A DNA stretch of 64,000 nt, from assembly GCA_015680685.1 (NCBI GenBank), contig MNCI01037652.1:321316-385315 (forward strand), in the 5' to 3' direction. Numbering within the stretch: position 1 is the first letter of the stretch; every line of letters begins with the position of its first letter. Below, piece after piece: positions 23,475 through 37,129 of this stretch. The notes below the pieces were generated by a model. The model did no database searches and had not been told where the DNA came from. It saw only the letters and a program-made list of their open reading frames with translations. The translations under genes and the position numbers were made by a program. Source of the DNA: Gnetum montanum. Lineage: Eukaryota > Streptophyta > Gnetopsida > Gnetales > Gnetaceae.

Positions 23475-25720
23475 CTACTAGCTATCATTTTTTTAAATTC
23501 ATGTCTACAACTAATGCTACTTTAGAAAATAGTAATTTATCAAGGAACTAGTCAAGAAAGGTTCTACATTTTCTTCTATTTTCCATCTTATTCTTGACAA
23601 ATAATTTGAAACTACATTCTTAGTTATATTTTTATCAATCATGGTGATGTCAAACCCTTGTAAGATCATGAGCCATCCAATAACTCTTGGGTTTATCACG
23701 AGTTTATTCATCAAAAATCTTATTGCCTAGTCGTTAGTGTGGATGCAGAAAGGGTAGTCGAGCACACAATGCCAAAACTTTTCCAATGGATACACGAAAA
23801 TCATCAACTCTTTCTCAATAATGATGTAATTAAGTCTTGCTCTTATAATACTTAAACTTTCATAGTGAATGTAATATGGTTATGTTGCATCATATAACTA
23901 TGTAAGGACAACACAATGCATAATCTAAAGCATTAGCTGTAATGTAAAAATTTTTTGACCAGTTTGGAGTCCTTAAGATTGAAGTGTTTATGAGTTTCGA
24001 TTTTTGGTTTTCAAAGGCATTTTCACATTCTTCTAACCAGATAGATGGTGTTTCTTTCTTGGTAAGTTTAACTAGTGGTTTTACTATTTTTGAAAAATTT
24101 TCAATGAATCTACCATAATACCTAGTATACCCAATAAAAAATTTTACATTCTTAACAATTTGTGATTTTTGGGTTATGCCCTAGATGACTTTGATTTTTT
24201 CTACATTTATCTCAATTCCTCTCTGTGCAAACTTGTGTTGTAGAACTATACCTTCTTGGACCATTATATAGGTTTCCACACATCTTTTAAATACTTGCTC
24301 TAAGTGGTTCAAATCTTATTTGAAATTGGATTAATAAGTAGAGAAATCATCCATAAATACTTTGATTTTATTACCAATCTATTTTTTGAAAAATACTTGA
24401 GAAAAAGTCTTTGAAATGTAGCAGGTACATTACAAAGATCAAATGACATTTTTTAGTAAGAAAATGTTTCTCATGGATTGATGAATGTGGTCTACTCTTG
24501 ATCTTATAATGCTATTCTAATCTAATCATATCCATTGTATCCATCCAAAAAACTATAGTACTAATGCCCTACTATAGTAGCTAAGACTTGGTCAACAAAT
24601 GGTAGTGGGAAGTGATCCTTAAAAGTTACCACATTTAGTAATCTAAAATCAACACATATCCTCCACTTTCCATCCTTTTTAAAATAATAACTAATGGGCT
24701 AACTCATTCATTATCCATTATTGGATATATGAATTCAACCTTGAGGAGTTTTTCTGGTTTATGTTTCACCACTTCCTTTAACTTTGAATTCATACATCAT
24801 TGAGGCTAGCAGTGTGGCTTAGCCATAAGGTCTATGTATATTCAATGTTGGCAAATGTGTGGATCAATTCTTGTGATTGCATCATATGATAACAAAAATA
24901 TTTTTGGCCATTTTTTCACAACCTGAAGTAATTTTTACTTATGTTCTTTGCTAATATTGATATTAATAATAACCAATTTGCCATTGTTAAGAAATAAATA
25001 TTTTAGTATATTTGGTAATTTCTTAAGTTCTATAGGTTATGGTTCTAGTTTATTAAGAATCTCTGACTTTTCCCATTTCATATCTTCATCTTGCTGGTAT
25101 TGTGTTTGGGAAAGTTATGTTCTTAATCATTCTATCTTATCTATTTGTTTTATATAGCCACTTGTGATATGTCCATTAGTTCCATGCATATTTTGGAATT
25201 GCATTCTCTTTTAGTTGTTATCCACTTGATGTCTTCTTGTTTTGTGGGTGTTGCATATAAGCAATGCTATACATATACATCTTCTACAGAAGTTCAGCAT
25301 GCTAAGATATTTATCTTTTTGACAATTCATACTTTCTACACATAATTACACCTTGTATCACTGTACATAATGCATGGAACTCTTTCCCTCTATATACTTA
25401 TCTTTCCATCTTTCTTAGAAATCTTCAGGGACAAATCTCTTATTCCTAGATTAGCTTTGATTATACTCAACTAGGCTCTGGTAATGATGATTGGAAATTT
25501 TCCCTTATTCTATCCAGTATGAATTACCAAAAGTCTACAAGGTATGATCAACCATTTATGGTGATCACAACATCTTTTACTTGTCCAAGTGGGATAACAA
25601 TACATTAGTCTACAATCTCTAACCTTTAATTGTGTTAGATTCCTTTCTTGACACATCTTAAAAAATAAGATTCACTTCTAAGCCTAAATCTATAAGAGCT
25701 TTGCATGGGGCTTTTCCTAT
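23475..25720 (-). pseudogene. Protease, RT and RNase H of minus-strand Athila-like gypsy element
   Basis: Read on the minus strand. Protease: PCKALIDLGLEVNLI near 25,700, then FPIII...IKANLGIRDLSLKIS near 25,500-25,400 (family LILGRPFLATG...IDVRDG). RT: DGKWRICVDFRLLNVVTFKDHFPL-type sequence with stops near 24,690-24,600, FLDGYNGY, MSFDLCNVPATFQR near 24,450 and VFMDDFSTY near 24,350. Connection: FIGYTRYYGRFIENFSKIVKP near 24,120-24,070. RNase H end: INPRVIGWLMILQGFDITM and NVVSNYLSRI at 23,700-23,600. Reading continues into the integrase at 17.87 kb once the copia insert is removed. Confidence 0.75.
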
Positions 25721-26149
25721 AATTTGTAAGTAAATCAAAGGACTTCCAGGATTTGTTCACTTGTTAGAAAGTGTGCTTGCCTTAATCCAATGACTTACAA
25801 TTTGCACAAGTAGGATAATGGTTAAGTTCTTATATTATTTTAGTTGAAGCATATGTTTTGTAAACAAATTTAAAGCATTAGAGGTTGCAATAGGTATTGT
25901 AGCCACGTTTCTCCTTGCTAGTTATGAGAAAATCCCAACTCTACTAGTGTTTTCTAGGCTTGTCGTAAAGAAAGGATACTTCTTTAATCTAGGCCCATAA
26001 CTGCTACTATTTTTTTCTGCTTATACATTAATGATCCTTGTTTTATTTTTTTTATTTTTTTCTATGGCTAAGAAGGTAACTCTCCTTGCATTATTAGTGG
26101 AGGTACTAGTAGCAATGGATTACAAGGTTGTTGAGAGTGATGTATTGCA
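25721..26149. other. Probable gag/linker remnant, not resolved
   Basis: Lies upstream (on the minus strand) of the decayed protease, where gag would be expected. I could not read convincing gag blocks. Confidence 0.3.
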
Positions 26150-26805
26150 TAATGATGCATGTATAAAGATGATTTTGAACATGGATTTGTAGGTTTGTGA
26201 TATTAAGTAGTATAGTAGTGGTAGAAGGCATGAGCAAAATCATTCCTTGGGAAGACATATTACTAGACATAGTAACCATTAGGGTTCAGTTATCTATAAG
26301 GATGCTACTATCTTGATGTTGGCATTCCCCACAACTGAGAATTTTTCTACTGCTACTAATAATGCTCTTATTGTTAAGGATAAGCCCCACTAGGATAATA
26401 TGATTGTTGTTGATAGGACTATCTATAGTTACCTTCCTAATAAGATCACCTTATGACCATCTATTTTCTCACAAACTTTGGATGTATGTATGAAGGCAAT
26501 TCTGCATGTGGAGTCATTAGTCTATGATACTCTATGGGATAGGAGTGGTAAAAGGCATGAGTAGTAGCATTTCCTGAAGAAACAAGTTACTAGACATAGT
26601 AACAATAAGGGTCTAGCTATTTATAAGGATATTGTTGTCTTAGTGGTGGCATTCCTTATAACTATGGATTTTTCCACTGCTGCTGCTGATAGTTCTCTTA
26701 TGGTTCAAGATAAGCCCCATTAAGATAATACTATTGTTGTTGATAGGGTTATTTATAGTTCCCTTCTAAATAAGGTAATCTTCTGTGCATATTTTTTTCA
26801 CAAAC
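26150..26805 (+). repeat. Tandem duplication, 327-bp unit, coding-like
   Basis: Two adjacent units (about 26150-26476 and 26477-26803) align at an offset of 327 bases, exactly 109 codons. Shared blocks include GGCATGAG, TTACTAGACATAGTAAC, ATTATAAGGAT-like text, TTTTTC(T/C)ACTGCT, GATAAGCCCCA and ATTGTTGTTGATAGG. In one plus frame both units translate to similar peptides (VTRHSN, KDKPH, IVVDR, IYS) with a few stops. I do not recognise the protein. Confidence 0.6.
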
Positions 26806-28020
26806 TTTAGGTTTAATACATATGCCCCTGATTCTTACAAATGGGTCATGATGAGACAAGATCCTCTGGAATGTTTGTATTGGTATAAATCACATCTATT
26901 TTTATCACATGAATTGGAATTAGTAGCCTCTTCAATGATTGCAACTTTTCCTTTGTACTTGTATTCATCTTGTTCATTTTCCTTCTATCTTTTCCTTTGA
27001 TTAATGCTTGCATAGTTTTTCTTCTTTACAATCTTCAATGAAGTTGCAAACTTTTCATCTATAGAATCCCATATCTTTTTAGTATTTACAATGATATTAT
27101 TAATAGATTTTTAAATTGGCAAGATCTTCTTTTAGATCACGTCTTTCATTGATTCTTCCTTATAGGTCTCACATGCCCTAACATCTCTCTTTCTAAGAGA
27201 AGGATTTTTATTGTATTTCTCAGTAGACTTTGTCTTAACCTTTATATATGATGAGCTCTCATTTCTAACAATCTCCCTTGGGCATAGACTCTAAGGATCT
27301 ATCTAGTCTTATTTCTTGTTTCATCAATTATGTGACTCAACTATATCCTTTTAGAAAATCCATAACCTAGACATTAATGTAAAAGTAAATATGTAATAAC
27401 CTAACTCCCAATTTACCCAAGTCATATCCTTAATAATGCATTTGCAAAAGTAAACAAGATATTTTAACATGTACAATAAAATCTAAAACTAAAGCCAAAA
27501 GCTAAATGCATTAATAAATTCTTCTAAAATAATGTAAGAGAAAGCTATGGCTAAGAGTAATGTAATTATAGAATTTATATAATAGGGATGTAATTAAGAA
27601 TATTAATAGTAAGAAATTAAATTATAATTAATGTCCTTACACTAGTTTACTACTATCATGGTAATTAGGTTAGCTTCTTAAGAATAAATTTTCTAATTAA
27701 CTTTTTCAAACATGAATCATTTTCACAAGTAGAAGTAACCAAGATAATATAATACTAATATTAAGTTTTTAGAAACATTATACAAAATTAGTCTAAGTTT
27801 AGACATTAGTATGCAAAATAACCTTTATGTGCATACATGTCTATACATAATTTGGATCCTCTTTTGGGAGTCCTTAAGAAAAGATAATAAATCTAATTGG
27901 AAACCATCTGTATAGCCAAATGAGAATCAACAACTATTAGATATCAAAACACAAGACGAAATCCATCTACATAGTACACACCAACCACCTAAACAATATA
28001 AGGAGTTTTTATTAATACTA
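26806..28020. other. Unassigned stretch
   Basis: No supported gene. On the minus strand near 27,110-27,030 a short peptide (TKKIWDSIDEKFAT) resembles copia gag text, but nothing around it supports an element. Confidence 0.35.
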
Positions 28021-28039
28021 GAATTCTCATGTGATTTTC

Positions 28040-28300
28040 AACTCCATTGGTATATGCTCTATGTGCTTTCTTGGGAGCCCATCCCACCAACGCAACCATA
28101 GAGTCCAATGATGGGCACATAACCTATTGGTTAACTCTATGTGCCATGTGGGAGCCTATTCCCATTGACACAATCCCAAAGACCAATGCTAGGAATCATC
28201 ATAATCATGTAAGGTTTATTGGTCACAACTCTGTGTGCCATATGGGAGCCTATCCACACTAATGCAACCATAGAGGCCAATAGTAGGCACATTATGTTAT
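28040..28300 (+). repeat. Three tandem units of about 80-95 bp
   Basis: The phrase CTCTATGTGCCATGTGGGAGCCTATCCC...AACGCAACCATAGAGGCCAAT...GGGCACAT occurs three times, starting near 28057, 28135 and 28229. Unit lengths differ slightly because of small insertions. No element boundary was seen. Confidence 0.6.
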
Positions 28301-28728
28301 GAGATTCCCACCACTAAAAGAAATACTTAATAATATAAGAATAATTATAGTTAAGCTTCATGCAAAATCATATTTATGAAGTGTGAATCAAAGAAACCCT
28401 TACATCTACAACAACTAACTATTCTTGTCAATTTATAGAGTGTTCATAAACAAAAGATATACTAATCAATTAAATCAAACTATTCTCAAAATGCTCTTCC
28501 ACAAAAGAAAAAGGGTGCTCATACCAAAGGCCATGGCCTCAGCTACCTATGTGCCCTTGTAGAGATTATAACAAATAAGGGCCATGTACTTCTTAATTTA
28601 TAAGATCAATCATAACATGCATATACACATCAAGAGATGATCAAGATTATTTGCATATAATAGATTATTCCAATGTTCATTTGACATGATAAAAGAACCT
28701 TAAAAGAAAGTATCATGGTGTTACCACT
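28301..28728. other. Spacer with no gene seen
   Basis: AT-rich flank of the LTR that begins at 28729. No ORF or repeat was recognised. Confidence 0.35.
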
Positions 28729-29592
28729 TGATAAAACATCATATATTGGGTAGCTACATTGACACATCCCTATCAATGCATCCTAGAATGCATTGGCATA
28801 TATGCATTAATGTCCTATCATTTGAAATCTATAAATATGCATCTACCATCCATGTTGGGCAATATAGTTTCAATAGTATAACAAAGCTCTTGCAGTTTCT
28901 CTTCATAGGACTTAGTTAAATTTCCCTCTAAGTGATTTAGTGTGGATTAAATTGATTGTACAGAATTTTATTCAAGTGAAAAATGCACTTGGACATTTCT
29001 ACATGAAGGTAATAAAATACAAATTTATTCTTTCCATTATAGCACTTGAATTAGCATTTAATTTACTTTCCAACACTTTATTTTGCATGCACTTTACTTC
29101 ATGTACTTAGGAAATTAATATTTTATTTAGTAGCAATGTAAGTATGACCACTTCAAGCATAATATATTAATGCTTAGTAATCCCAATAGTGAATACTTGG
29201 TATACCAAGCAATAAATACTTGGTAACCTAGCAACATTAGTATAGGTCCAGGATGTGTACAAAAAGTGGAAATAGATGCTATACGTTTAGAATAGCTTAA
29301 ATTACCTTTAGTTCCATAGTTAAATAGAATTTAAATATTTTACTTACTTTTTCCTTTCAATGCTTTTTAATCATTAAAAATAATAAAAGTATAAACATCT
29401 TATGTCTTAATCATACTTAACGATACTCATCAAATTGACATAAGTAGTGATTAGGAAGATAATGACAAGCATCAATTGTGACTTTATTATCTAAACCTTA
29501 GATGCCTAAAGAGGTCCATAGAATTCAAATAGATCACACATACATGATTTTGATTCATATCATTGGCCATAGGGGATATGCATTGCTCATCA
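28729..29592 (+). mobile_element. 5' LTR of old Athila-like element
   Basis: Starts TGATAAAACATCAT and ends GCTCATCA, matching the TGATGAGT...ACTCATCA ends of the family. Shared internal blocks with 38260-39086 include TCTATAAATATGC (TATA box) near 28828, TTATTCAAGTG...CACTTGGACA near 28970, GACCACTTCAAGCATAAT and CTTAGTAATCCCA near 29150, and GTCCAGGATGTGTAC near 29247. Its U3 has AATGCATCCTAGAATGCATT instead of the GATATC dyads. Confidence 0.75.
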
Positions 29593-29593
29593 T

Positions 29594-29611
29594 TGGCATC
29601 GTCGCCAAGGA
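29594..29611 (+). other. Primer binding site, decayed
   Basis: TGGCATCGTCGCCAAGGA follows the LTR end by one base. It matches the family PBS TGGTGTCGTTGCCGGGGA with a few substitutions. That site resembles the 3' end complement of plant tRNA-Asp, a primer often reported for Athila-type elements. Confidence 0.65.
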
Positions 29612-30784
29612 TTTTCTTTGTTGTGCACTAAGTGTTTAGATAATTAAAGCATACAAAGTCATTGTAGGAACATAATGAACAATCATTAGAAAACATAATA
29701 ATATTTTATTCAAGACACATTGCAAAATAAACTAAAAATGTCTTTTTCTTGTAGGGTTGATTTTCCACCTCCTAATAACTCTATAAAAACACACAAGAAG
29801 AAGGAGAACTACAAATGAAGTGCCTAAATAGCTCAAAGTTATCTGCATCCATCCAAATTCTTATTATTTAGATTTCACTTTCATCCTTTACTAGGACAAA
29901 AAACTTCAAAGGAAAGACCCAAAGGATGATATTGTGTTGCCACATGATCATGTTATTCCTTCCATATTTATGGTAGCGCTACTAAAGCTAGGGCTTAAAC
30001 CAATAGCCCTAGAGTACCAAGTAACGAATTATCTCTCTAGGGACTATCAATCAATGAAGGCTAAGCTTAGAAAAGATAAACTCATGGAAATCCACCATGC
30101 AACCTCTAAAGAAAAAAAAGTGTCAATCACACTAACATCACCATCTAAAAAGGAGAACACTAAATATTCATCAAGGTGATCACAACATCAAGACCCTCCT
30201 CTCTTCGGTGAGGATAACATATCTCATTAATGACTACATTTAACCTTGGCAAGCAACCAAGGTAAGGGAAGAGCTGATGCTAGAACTAGGGGGACCTCAA
30301 CATCAAGGTCTCCCAACCCTTAAACAAGAGGATAAACAAGGAACCAAAGAAGAAGAATAAAATGACATAACTCTCCTAGATCTTCATCTTCATTATCCAC
30401 TTCATTATCTAACTTTGAAAAGGAAAAATGTGATTGAAATCAAAGGGAAAATGATCATGGCCAAGGTGAAGATAACAGAAGACCCCATTGTAGAGATGGA
30501 AGGAGAGAACATAGACAACAACGAGATGAAGAAGAGCATCACCAAGAGAGAAGGTGTAGTAGGTCACATTATAGAAGGCATGACCATGATAGAGGCTACA
30601 ATTAACAAAATAACTATGATGAACCATTACGTACTACCATAAGTATGATTAACATCCGAAAAGTAATACATATTCCTACCGAGCATGAAAGGTATAGTTG
30701 TATCACATGGCTTGATATGAATAACATCATTAAATTTGAAGGATGCTACAATGCTAATCCATAATTTTATTTCAATCCTTCCAT

Positions 30785-31160
30785 GATTCTTGTGCCTTGC
30801 AAAATATTGAAAGTAAATGGAAAAAGCTCAAACTGTTCCCGATGACACTCATGAAAGAAGCTAAAAGTTGGTATTAATCGTTGAAATTGGAATCTATCTA
30901 CAAATGGAGTATGATGTTAGAACTATTTAATGATAAATATTAAACATACTCCAAGGCATTCAATCTAAGGAAATAAATTTAAGAATGGAAGTAGGGTAAT
31001 CATGAATCCCTTAATGTAGCCTTGGATAAGTACTATTCATTGCTACATAGGTGTCCATGGCATGGTTTCTCTTAAAAGGAATAGCTTCGCCACATCATAA
31101 ATGGACTTAGAAATAGAAACATGTAGACTCTTGGGGTCTATGCCTAAGGGAGACTATCAT
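30785..31160 (+). pseudogene. Athila-like gag, decayed
   Basis: Reads WKKLKLFPMTLMKEAKSWY, SMMLELFNDKY, NHESLNVALDKYYSLLHRC and LGVYA. The block order equals that of gag in the 38-44 kb element (WQKLKFFPMTLVDQAKVWY, MVEVFNKKY, HEPLDMALERYYALLNNY, LGVYA). Stops and shifts interrupt it. Gag forms the particle in which element RNA is copied. The open stretches at 29934-30179 and 30415-30642 lie in the same internal region but are not clearly gag. Confidence 0.75.
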
Positions 31161-32477
31161 AGATGAGAGTCCATCAAATTCAAAGGCCTATTACATAAGT
31201 AGCAAAGAAAGAAGCGGAGTTGAAAAAAGAGAAAGGTTGAGGAGTATAACAAAGATTCCTCCATTCACAAAAAGGAGGTATGTATTTATGAGCCAGAGGA
31301 AGAAATACTATTAGAGGAAGTTATGTAGAGAAAGAACTTGTCAATTCATAAATCCATCATAGAAATATTGACCAAGGTATATAATATGTAGGACTCCTTG
31401 GATGAAAAGTTTGATACAGCACTCAAAATGGTAGAGGAACCAATAGAACATAGGAACAGGGATAAGGACAAAGAAGGAAGGACACAGTAAAGGACTATTA
31501 TTAGTAGAAAGATAAGGTTGCGGTAGAAGAAGAGATTGCATATTCTGATATAGTTAATGAAGGGTGTGACATATGGCAATATGATCATCCCAATGTATGT
31601 TACCTGATCCTATTACACTTGGAAGAATATGGTGTTTATGCATTAAATCCAAGGCTTCTTAAGAGATAATTACCTAGGAGGTTGCCTTATCCTGAAGGCA
31701 ACTATTAGCAACATTTTCACTAGCTATCCAAGTGGAATGCCACATCAACCTCAAGACTATTATTAGTAGTGGAAAAATCCACATTCATGGGGGATGCAAC
31801 CACCAAGGCAATAGTATCCTTACCACCAACTAGACCCATATGGTTACTATATCTAGCATCTTGTGTCATCGAGTGGTTCTACAACCCACTCTTCTTTCCA
31901 ACAGTATTACCCTTTCTCCTCTAAACATGATTGACCTCCCACTCCATGCATTGAATCTTCCTCAACCTATAATCCTTATTACCTACACTATATCTATGCA
32001 AGGTGAAATACCTGCCCAACCTCAATAGCATAGTGCCATAAGAGCAATAAACTTGTGAGTTGTCAACAAGTCAAATAGTTCAGAGCCTAAGGCACAAAAA
32101 AGGTCATTTTTCAAACCTAATAATCCACCCAGATTATTGTAAGCATATGTAGTTGCAAATTCCTCTCAAACTATTCTAGGAATATCTACCAAATCACCTT
32201 TACGTTAAAATTCCCAAAATGTTCAAACTATCATGTTAACCTATGCAATCACAAATCAAATAAGGGAAGATATATTTCAAAGAAAAGAACTAATCCTAGA
32301 AGCCCTCTAATTTATTTCTAGATTGTAGGAAATGATCCATGCAAAGCTTGTTTAGACTCAAGTTTTGGTGTGAACTTAATTTCCCAAGAAATATACAAGA
32401 CATGGAACCTTCCTCCACTTAATTAATGTAATATCATGTTAGAGCTTATAAACCAATCCATTATTTTTTCACTATAA

Positions 32478-32690
32478 TTGGTGGAGAATATTGTAACCAC
32501 TATTAGTGGATGTCCATATCTAGGAGATTTCCTAGTAATTCATATGGACAATTATCAAGAAGACTTCCCAATCATTATGGGAAGGACTTGGCTAAGTACA
32601 ATTGATTTCAAGCTAGGAATTAGAGACCTCTCCTTAGATATTTTTAAGGAAAATAAATTTCACAAAGTAGAAAAGAAGAGAGTTTCATAA
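32478..32690 (+). pseudogene. Aspartic protease C-terminal part of Athila-like pol
   Basis: A 70-codon open stretch with YLGDFLVIHMDNY, FPIIMGRTWL and IDFKLGIRDLSLDIF. This corresponds to the end of the retroviral-type aspartic protease fold (the LILGRPFL flap-side segment followed by IDVRDG-like text). The catalytic D-[ST]-G side is not readable upstream. It sits between gag (31 kb) and RT (33.3 kb) in normal order. Confidence 0.7.
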
Positions 32691-33179
32691 ACTATCTATA
32701 GCAACATAGGGTGCCATTGCATGCAAAAAATATGAGCAATTAATAGCACATCCATCACAGCATGCAAAATTTTTGCCAAAACCATCTACATTCAATGGTG
32801 CTTGTACACAGCAACCATTAAATAGGAAGGCACCCAATGACTAACTATAGACAAATTCTTTAATTCTACAATGTGCATGAAACCAATAGAAAGCCTCACA
32901 AGTGCATACATAGAGAAGATGGATGAGATGCAGTAGATCAAAAATCAACTCTCAAAAGTCCATGATACAGAAGAATTAGAAATAGATGAGGGAGAGTTAG
33001 AAGTCCTAGAAACTTTTAAACCAAATCCCTTAGAACTAAAAGCATTATTAAAATATCTAGAACATGTGTTCTTGAATAATGGAAAATCAGTAATCATAAA
33101 TGCCTAACTCACAAGAGAACAAAAGAAGAAATTGCTAAAAGTAGTTAAGAAATTATCAATGACCTTTACCTAACCATAT

Positions 33180-34330
33180 GATAATTTAATAGAAATAGAT
33201 CCATGCATATGCTAGCATCGCATCTACATAGACTCTACTATCAATCCCAAGAGACAACCACAAAGAAGATTGAATCCAAAGCTAAAACAAGTTATTAAGA
33301 AGAAAGTTGAGAAACTTCTCAAAGCTGGGTTCATTTATCCAGTGAAAGATAGTAAGTGGGTAAGCCCACTCATTATTGTACCAAAGAAGGAAGGGAAATG
33401 GAGAGTCTATATAGACTTTAGGTTGTTGAACATTATCACATTCAAAGATCACTTTTCATTGTCATTTATGGACCTAGTGTCATAGTCACTACAGCTTTCT
33501 AGATGAGTATAGTGAATACAACCAAACCCAAATTTCTCTATAAGACTAGGCTAAGACAAAATTCACTAGTTCTTAGGAAACTTTTGCATATAAGAAGATG
33601 CCTTTTGGCCTATGTAATGCTCTTTCAACCTTCCAATGCCTAGTCCTTAGTATCTTTTAGTAGTAGATTGGAAATGGTATGGGAGTCTTCATGGATGAAT
33701 TATCTACCTATGCTATTAATTTTGAACAAGCACGAGACCACATGAAGTAGGTATTGAAACAATATGTGGAAAAAAACCTGTGACTCAACTATCATAAGAG
33801 ACATTTGATGATTAAGGAGGGCATTGTCTTAGAACATTGAATTTCAAAAGAAGAAATTAAGCTAGATTCTAAAAAGATAAGGATTATCCAAGGAATTGCT
33901 AGATAGCCTCAAATGGTCAAAGATGTGAGATCATTCCTTGGACATATAGGATACTATAGATGTTTCATAGAAAATTTCTCTAAAATTGCCAAGCTGCTAA
34001 TGGAGGTTACCAAGAAGGATGAACCATTAAAATGGACTAAGAAATGTAAATAAGCATGCATGTCAATACTTAAAGTAAAAGCTTATAGAAACTCTAATTC
34101 TACATGCCCCTAATTGGTCTTGATCATTTCACATCATGACAAATGCATTTCATTATGCATTGGGAACAATACTTACACAAATGGATGATAAAAAATGTCC
34201 ATGCTACATCCATTGTACAAGTATGAGTATTATGGGTGCACAATTAAATTACACCACTATAGAAAAAGAACTTATGATTGTGGTGTATGCTCTTAAGAAA
34301 TTCAAGTTTGTCATAATCATTGGTCTTGTC
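33180..34330 (+). pseudogene. Athila-like reverse transcriptase and RNase H, truncated
   Basis: An open stretch at 33270-33485 holds NPKLKQVIKKKVEKLLKAGF, IYPVKDSKWVSPLIIVPKK, WRVYIDFRLLN and FKDHFSL, the Athila-type RT start. Further blocks, with stops, are KKMPFGLCNALSTFQ near 33,595, VFMDELSTYA near 33,690 (catalytic MDD changed to MDE) and FLGHIGYYRCFIENFSKIAK near 33,935. At 34,136-34,315 comes TNAFHYALGTILTQMDDKK and LNYTTIEKELMIVVYALKKF of the RNase H fold. Homology ends abruptly after KKFKF; the rest of RNase H, integrase and the 3' LTR are missing. Confidence 0.85.
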
Positions 34331-36430
34331 ATATTAATTGTAGTAGTAACTCCTTTGATGTTTTTCTTCATCTCTTCTTTTATGCTTCTCTCTTTTTCTT
34401 GTTTCTTCCAATGTACTTTCATCTACATCATAATGTCTTCTTCTCACTAGGTGTTTGTTATAATCTCTTCTTCTCTCCTTGTCAAGTTCTCATTCTGTAT
34501 TTCTTCATGTTCTCTTTCTTCATTTCTACATTCTCCCTTGTCAAAATCTGTTGACAAGTATGATAAAGGATGAAGGACTTGGAGACCAATGCTTCCTAAT
34601 TCTCCCATTATGGCTCCTTGGTTCTTCTCTTTTAGATCTTCTAGAGCTTCTTGGCCTTGGGTTTCTTCAAATTCTAGGATCTATCTCATTCCTTTGAAGA
34701 GTTTCTACTAAAGTGAAACATAGCTTTTTGTTGTACAAAATCTTCAGCATCTAGCATAGATGAAAAAGAATGAGATTGATGATGGTGAGGCTTTTCAACT
34801 TGATACTCAATATCTTCCTTTTTGAATATTACAATTTCTTGAGGTGCTTGTTTGCTTTCTTCTTGCTCATATGTATCTTCCATATAACATACCTCATAAA
34901 TTGGGCTTCTATTAATTAATAGGATCTATTCATGTTCTTCATGACTTGATAGCCTTCATGCATGTGACCAAGACCTTATCTAAGAAGTGTTGCTTGAAGC
35001 AAGGATGGAGCTAAATGCTCTAGTGGTAATACAACGTTACCCTGTAAATTTCTCCACCTGAATTATTCATCTTAATGAAAGAAAAAAGTGAAGTCAAGAT
35101 AATATGAATCTACATGAGCATAGAAAATCCTTGTTTGCATTGATCCATTCCAATTTTTTTAAATGTGCATCTTGTCATTACTTTCATTAATATCATTAGT
35201 AGCTGGAAATTTCGCTTTATGTGTCAAATCCATGTTGATTAATCATTACTTAAGTGTATGTTCACAAATTATTATATGTTTGAAAGATAAATCTTTTAAA
35301 GATGCTAAAGTTAACACATCCAAGATTCATAGTGGTTCGGCTTGGGCCTAGTCCACTTTGCAGGGCTATCCAATATCTTCAATTCTTAGGTTCCCTTCCA
35401 ATCTTCAAATTCATAGAGAACAAATGCTAGTTTCAAGGGTTTCTAGTATCCCTTTCATACAATCAAGATTTTAAGGCTTAAATTCTTAAACTAGATCTTA
35501 AACAAAGGGAAATAAAAACAATGTTATTAGGATATCTCAATATATCTAATTACATCCAATACAAGTGTAGATCATGCAAAAGATAGAACAATAAGGGTAA
35601 AAGAATACAAAGAAAGATAATGATTTTCAATTCAACTTTTTTCCTTATACATTCAAGATTTCCAAAACTTACTTTGATCTTGATTGCTGCTACTGAAATA
35701 CCAATCTCGGTCCAATAATTATCTCCATCTATGTACCAATGGTCATGAGAGAAATGATATGCTTGGATAAATGTTCTACTCTCATAGAAAAATGGAAACT
35801 TTCATTTCTTAATATTTTTTTTGTCTTACAACATTCAAGGGATTATTTTTTCCCTGAAAGGTCAATCTTAATGAAGGTTAGTTAACCTACTGTGCTTGCT
35901 CTTATAGCATAATACACAAGCTTTTGACATGATTTTCCCTTTTAGTTTCAGGTGACTAGAATTGGTCAACTATTATAGGCTAATGTATCCAGTCGGGTGA
36001 CCTTAAGTATGCTTCTTTTTTCTAGCACTAAACTTTCATACATTTTAAGTTGGTAGACCTTAATAGTGTATCATATTCTTTCATATTTACTAGCTTCTAA
36101 GCAAATCAACCTTAATCAAGGTTCATCAACCCTAAGTGTGTGTATTTTCCCATTTTAGTTTGATGAGCTCTTAGGCAAGTTGACCTTAAGTCTAATTAAT
36201 CAACCTATGGGACCATTTAGTCAATCAAAGGATGATTCAAGTGATCGAAGGACTATTGATTTTGGAACCAAGCTATGTCATTCAAAAACATGCATTAGCA
36301 TCATTCTCCATAGCTACCATCATGTATTTTGTTATTTCAAATCTCTCTAATTTGATCACTAACTAACATAACAAACTCTTACTAAGATCAACTAACTAGT
36401 GTATGTTGACACCATCCTTGGGAATGGTGT
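34331..36430. other. Unassigned stretch after truncated element
   Basis: 34,330-34,720 is CT-rich (many TTCTTC and TCTCTT words). No gene or element was recognised in the remainder. The phrase AATGAAGGTTAGTTAACC and similar TTGACCTTAA text recur loosely at 35,870-36,200. Confidence 0.4.
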
Positions 36431-37129
36431 CAATGATGAGTAGTAAGAATTCCTAACATCTAATCATACAAATTACAAATGTACACAAGTGACCATATCA
36501 TAATCAATGGATGGAAAAATATCACATACTATCATGTTAACAATGATTATACAATTGTCATCTTCCTACTAAAGTTAGTGAAGCATAATTCATTTGTTCA
36601 ACTCACAGTAAGGTATATGATATACTTATGTTAATGAGCTCTAAGTATGCTAACATAAAACATATTGAAGTAAATATAATTTTTATTATCTAATAGAAAA
36701 TGAAAATGTAAAACTAAGCTAGCCTAATGACAATAAGCATTTGTTCTTGGCTTGTTGAACATGCCCAAGCCTAGTATAATCACCAATACTAATGAACATG
36801 GAAATGTAAATAACACAGTAAAAGTAAATGACATAGGAATGTAAATCTAATCTAAGTGAAATATTACAATGGTGAAGAACAATCTTGATCTTTACTGTCA
36901 AACATGGAATGCATCTAGGTACATTCCACTTGAATAAATATGTTGCACAACTGTTAATCATGATATTGATGTTAGACAACTGTGAATCACCATATTGTAG
37001 TTACTCATAGCTCTAAAATCACGAAAAAAAAACTATAAGAATTCTACTAAGTATTTTACCAAAAGGTCAATTGGACACAATGATGGGCTCATATTTATAT
37101 GCATGACAATGGCCCACTACATCGTATCT

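Noticed and set aside
27030-27115. Copia gag-like peptide TKKIWDSIDEKFAT on the minus strand
   Set aside because: A single short match with no neighbouring gag, LTR or PBS.
28040-28300. CRISPR-like array from regularly recurring phrases
   Set aside because: Units are diverged, contiguous and in plant nuclear DNA; this is a small tandem repeat.
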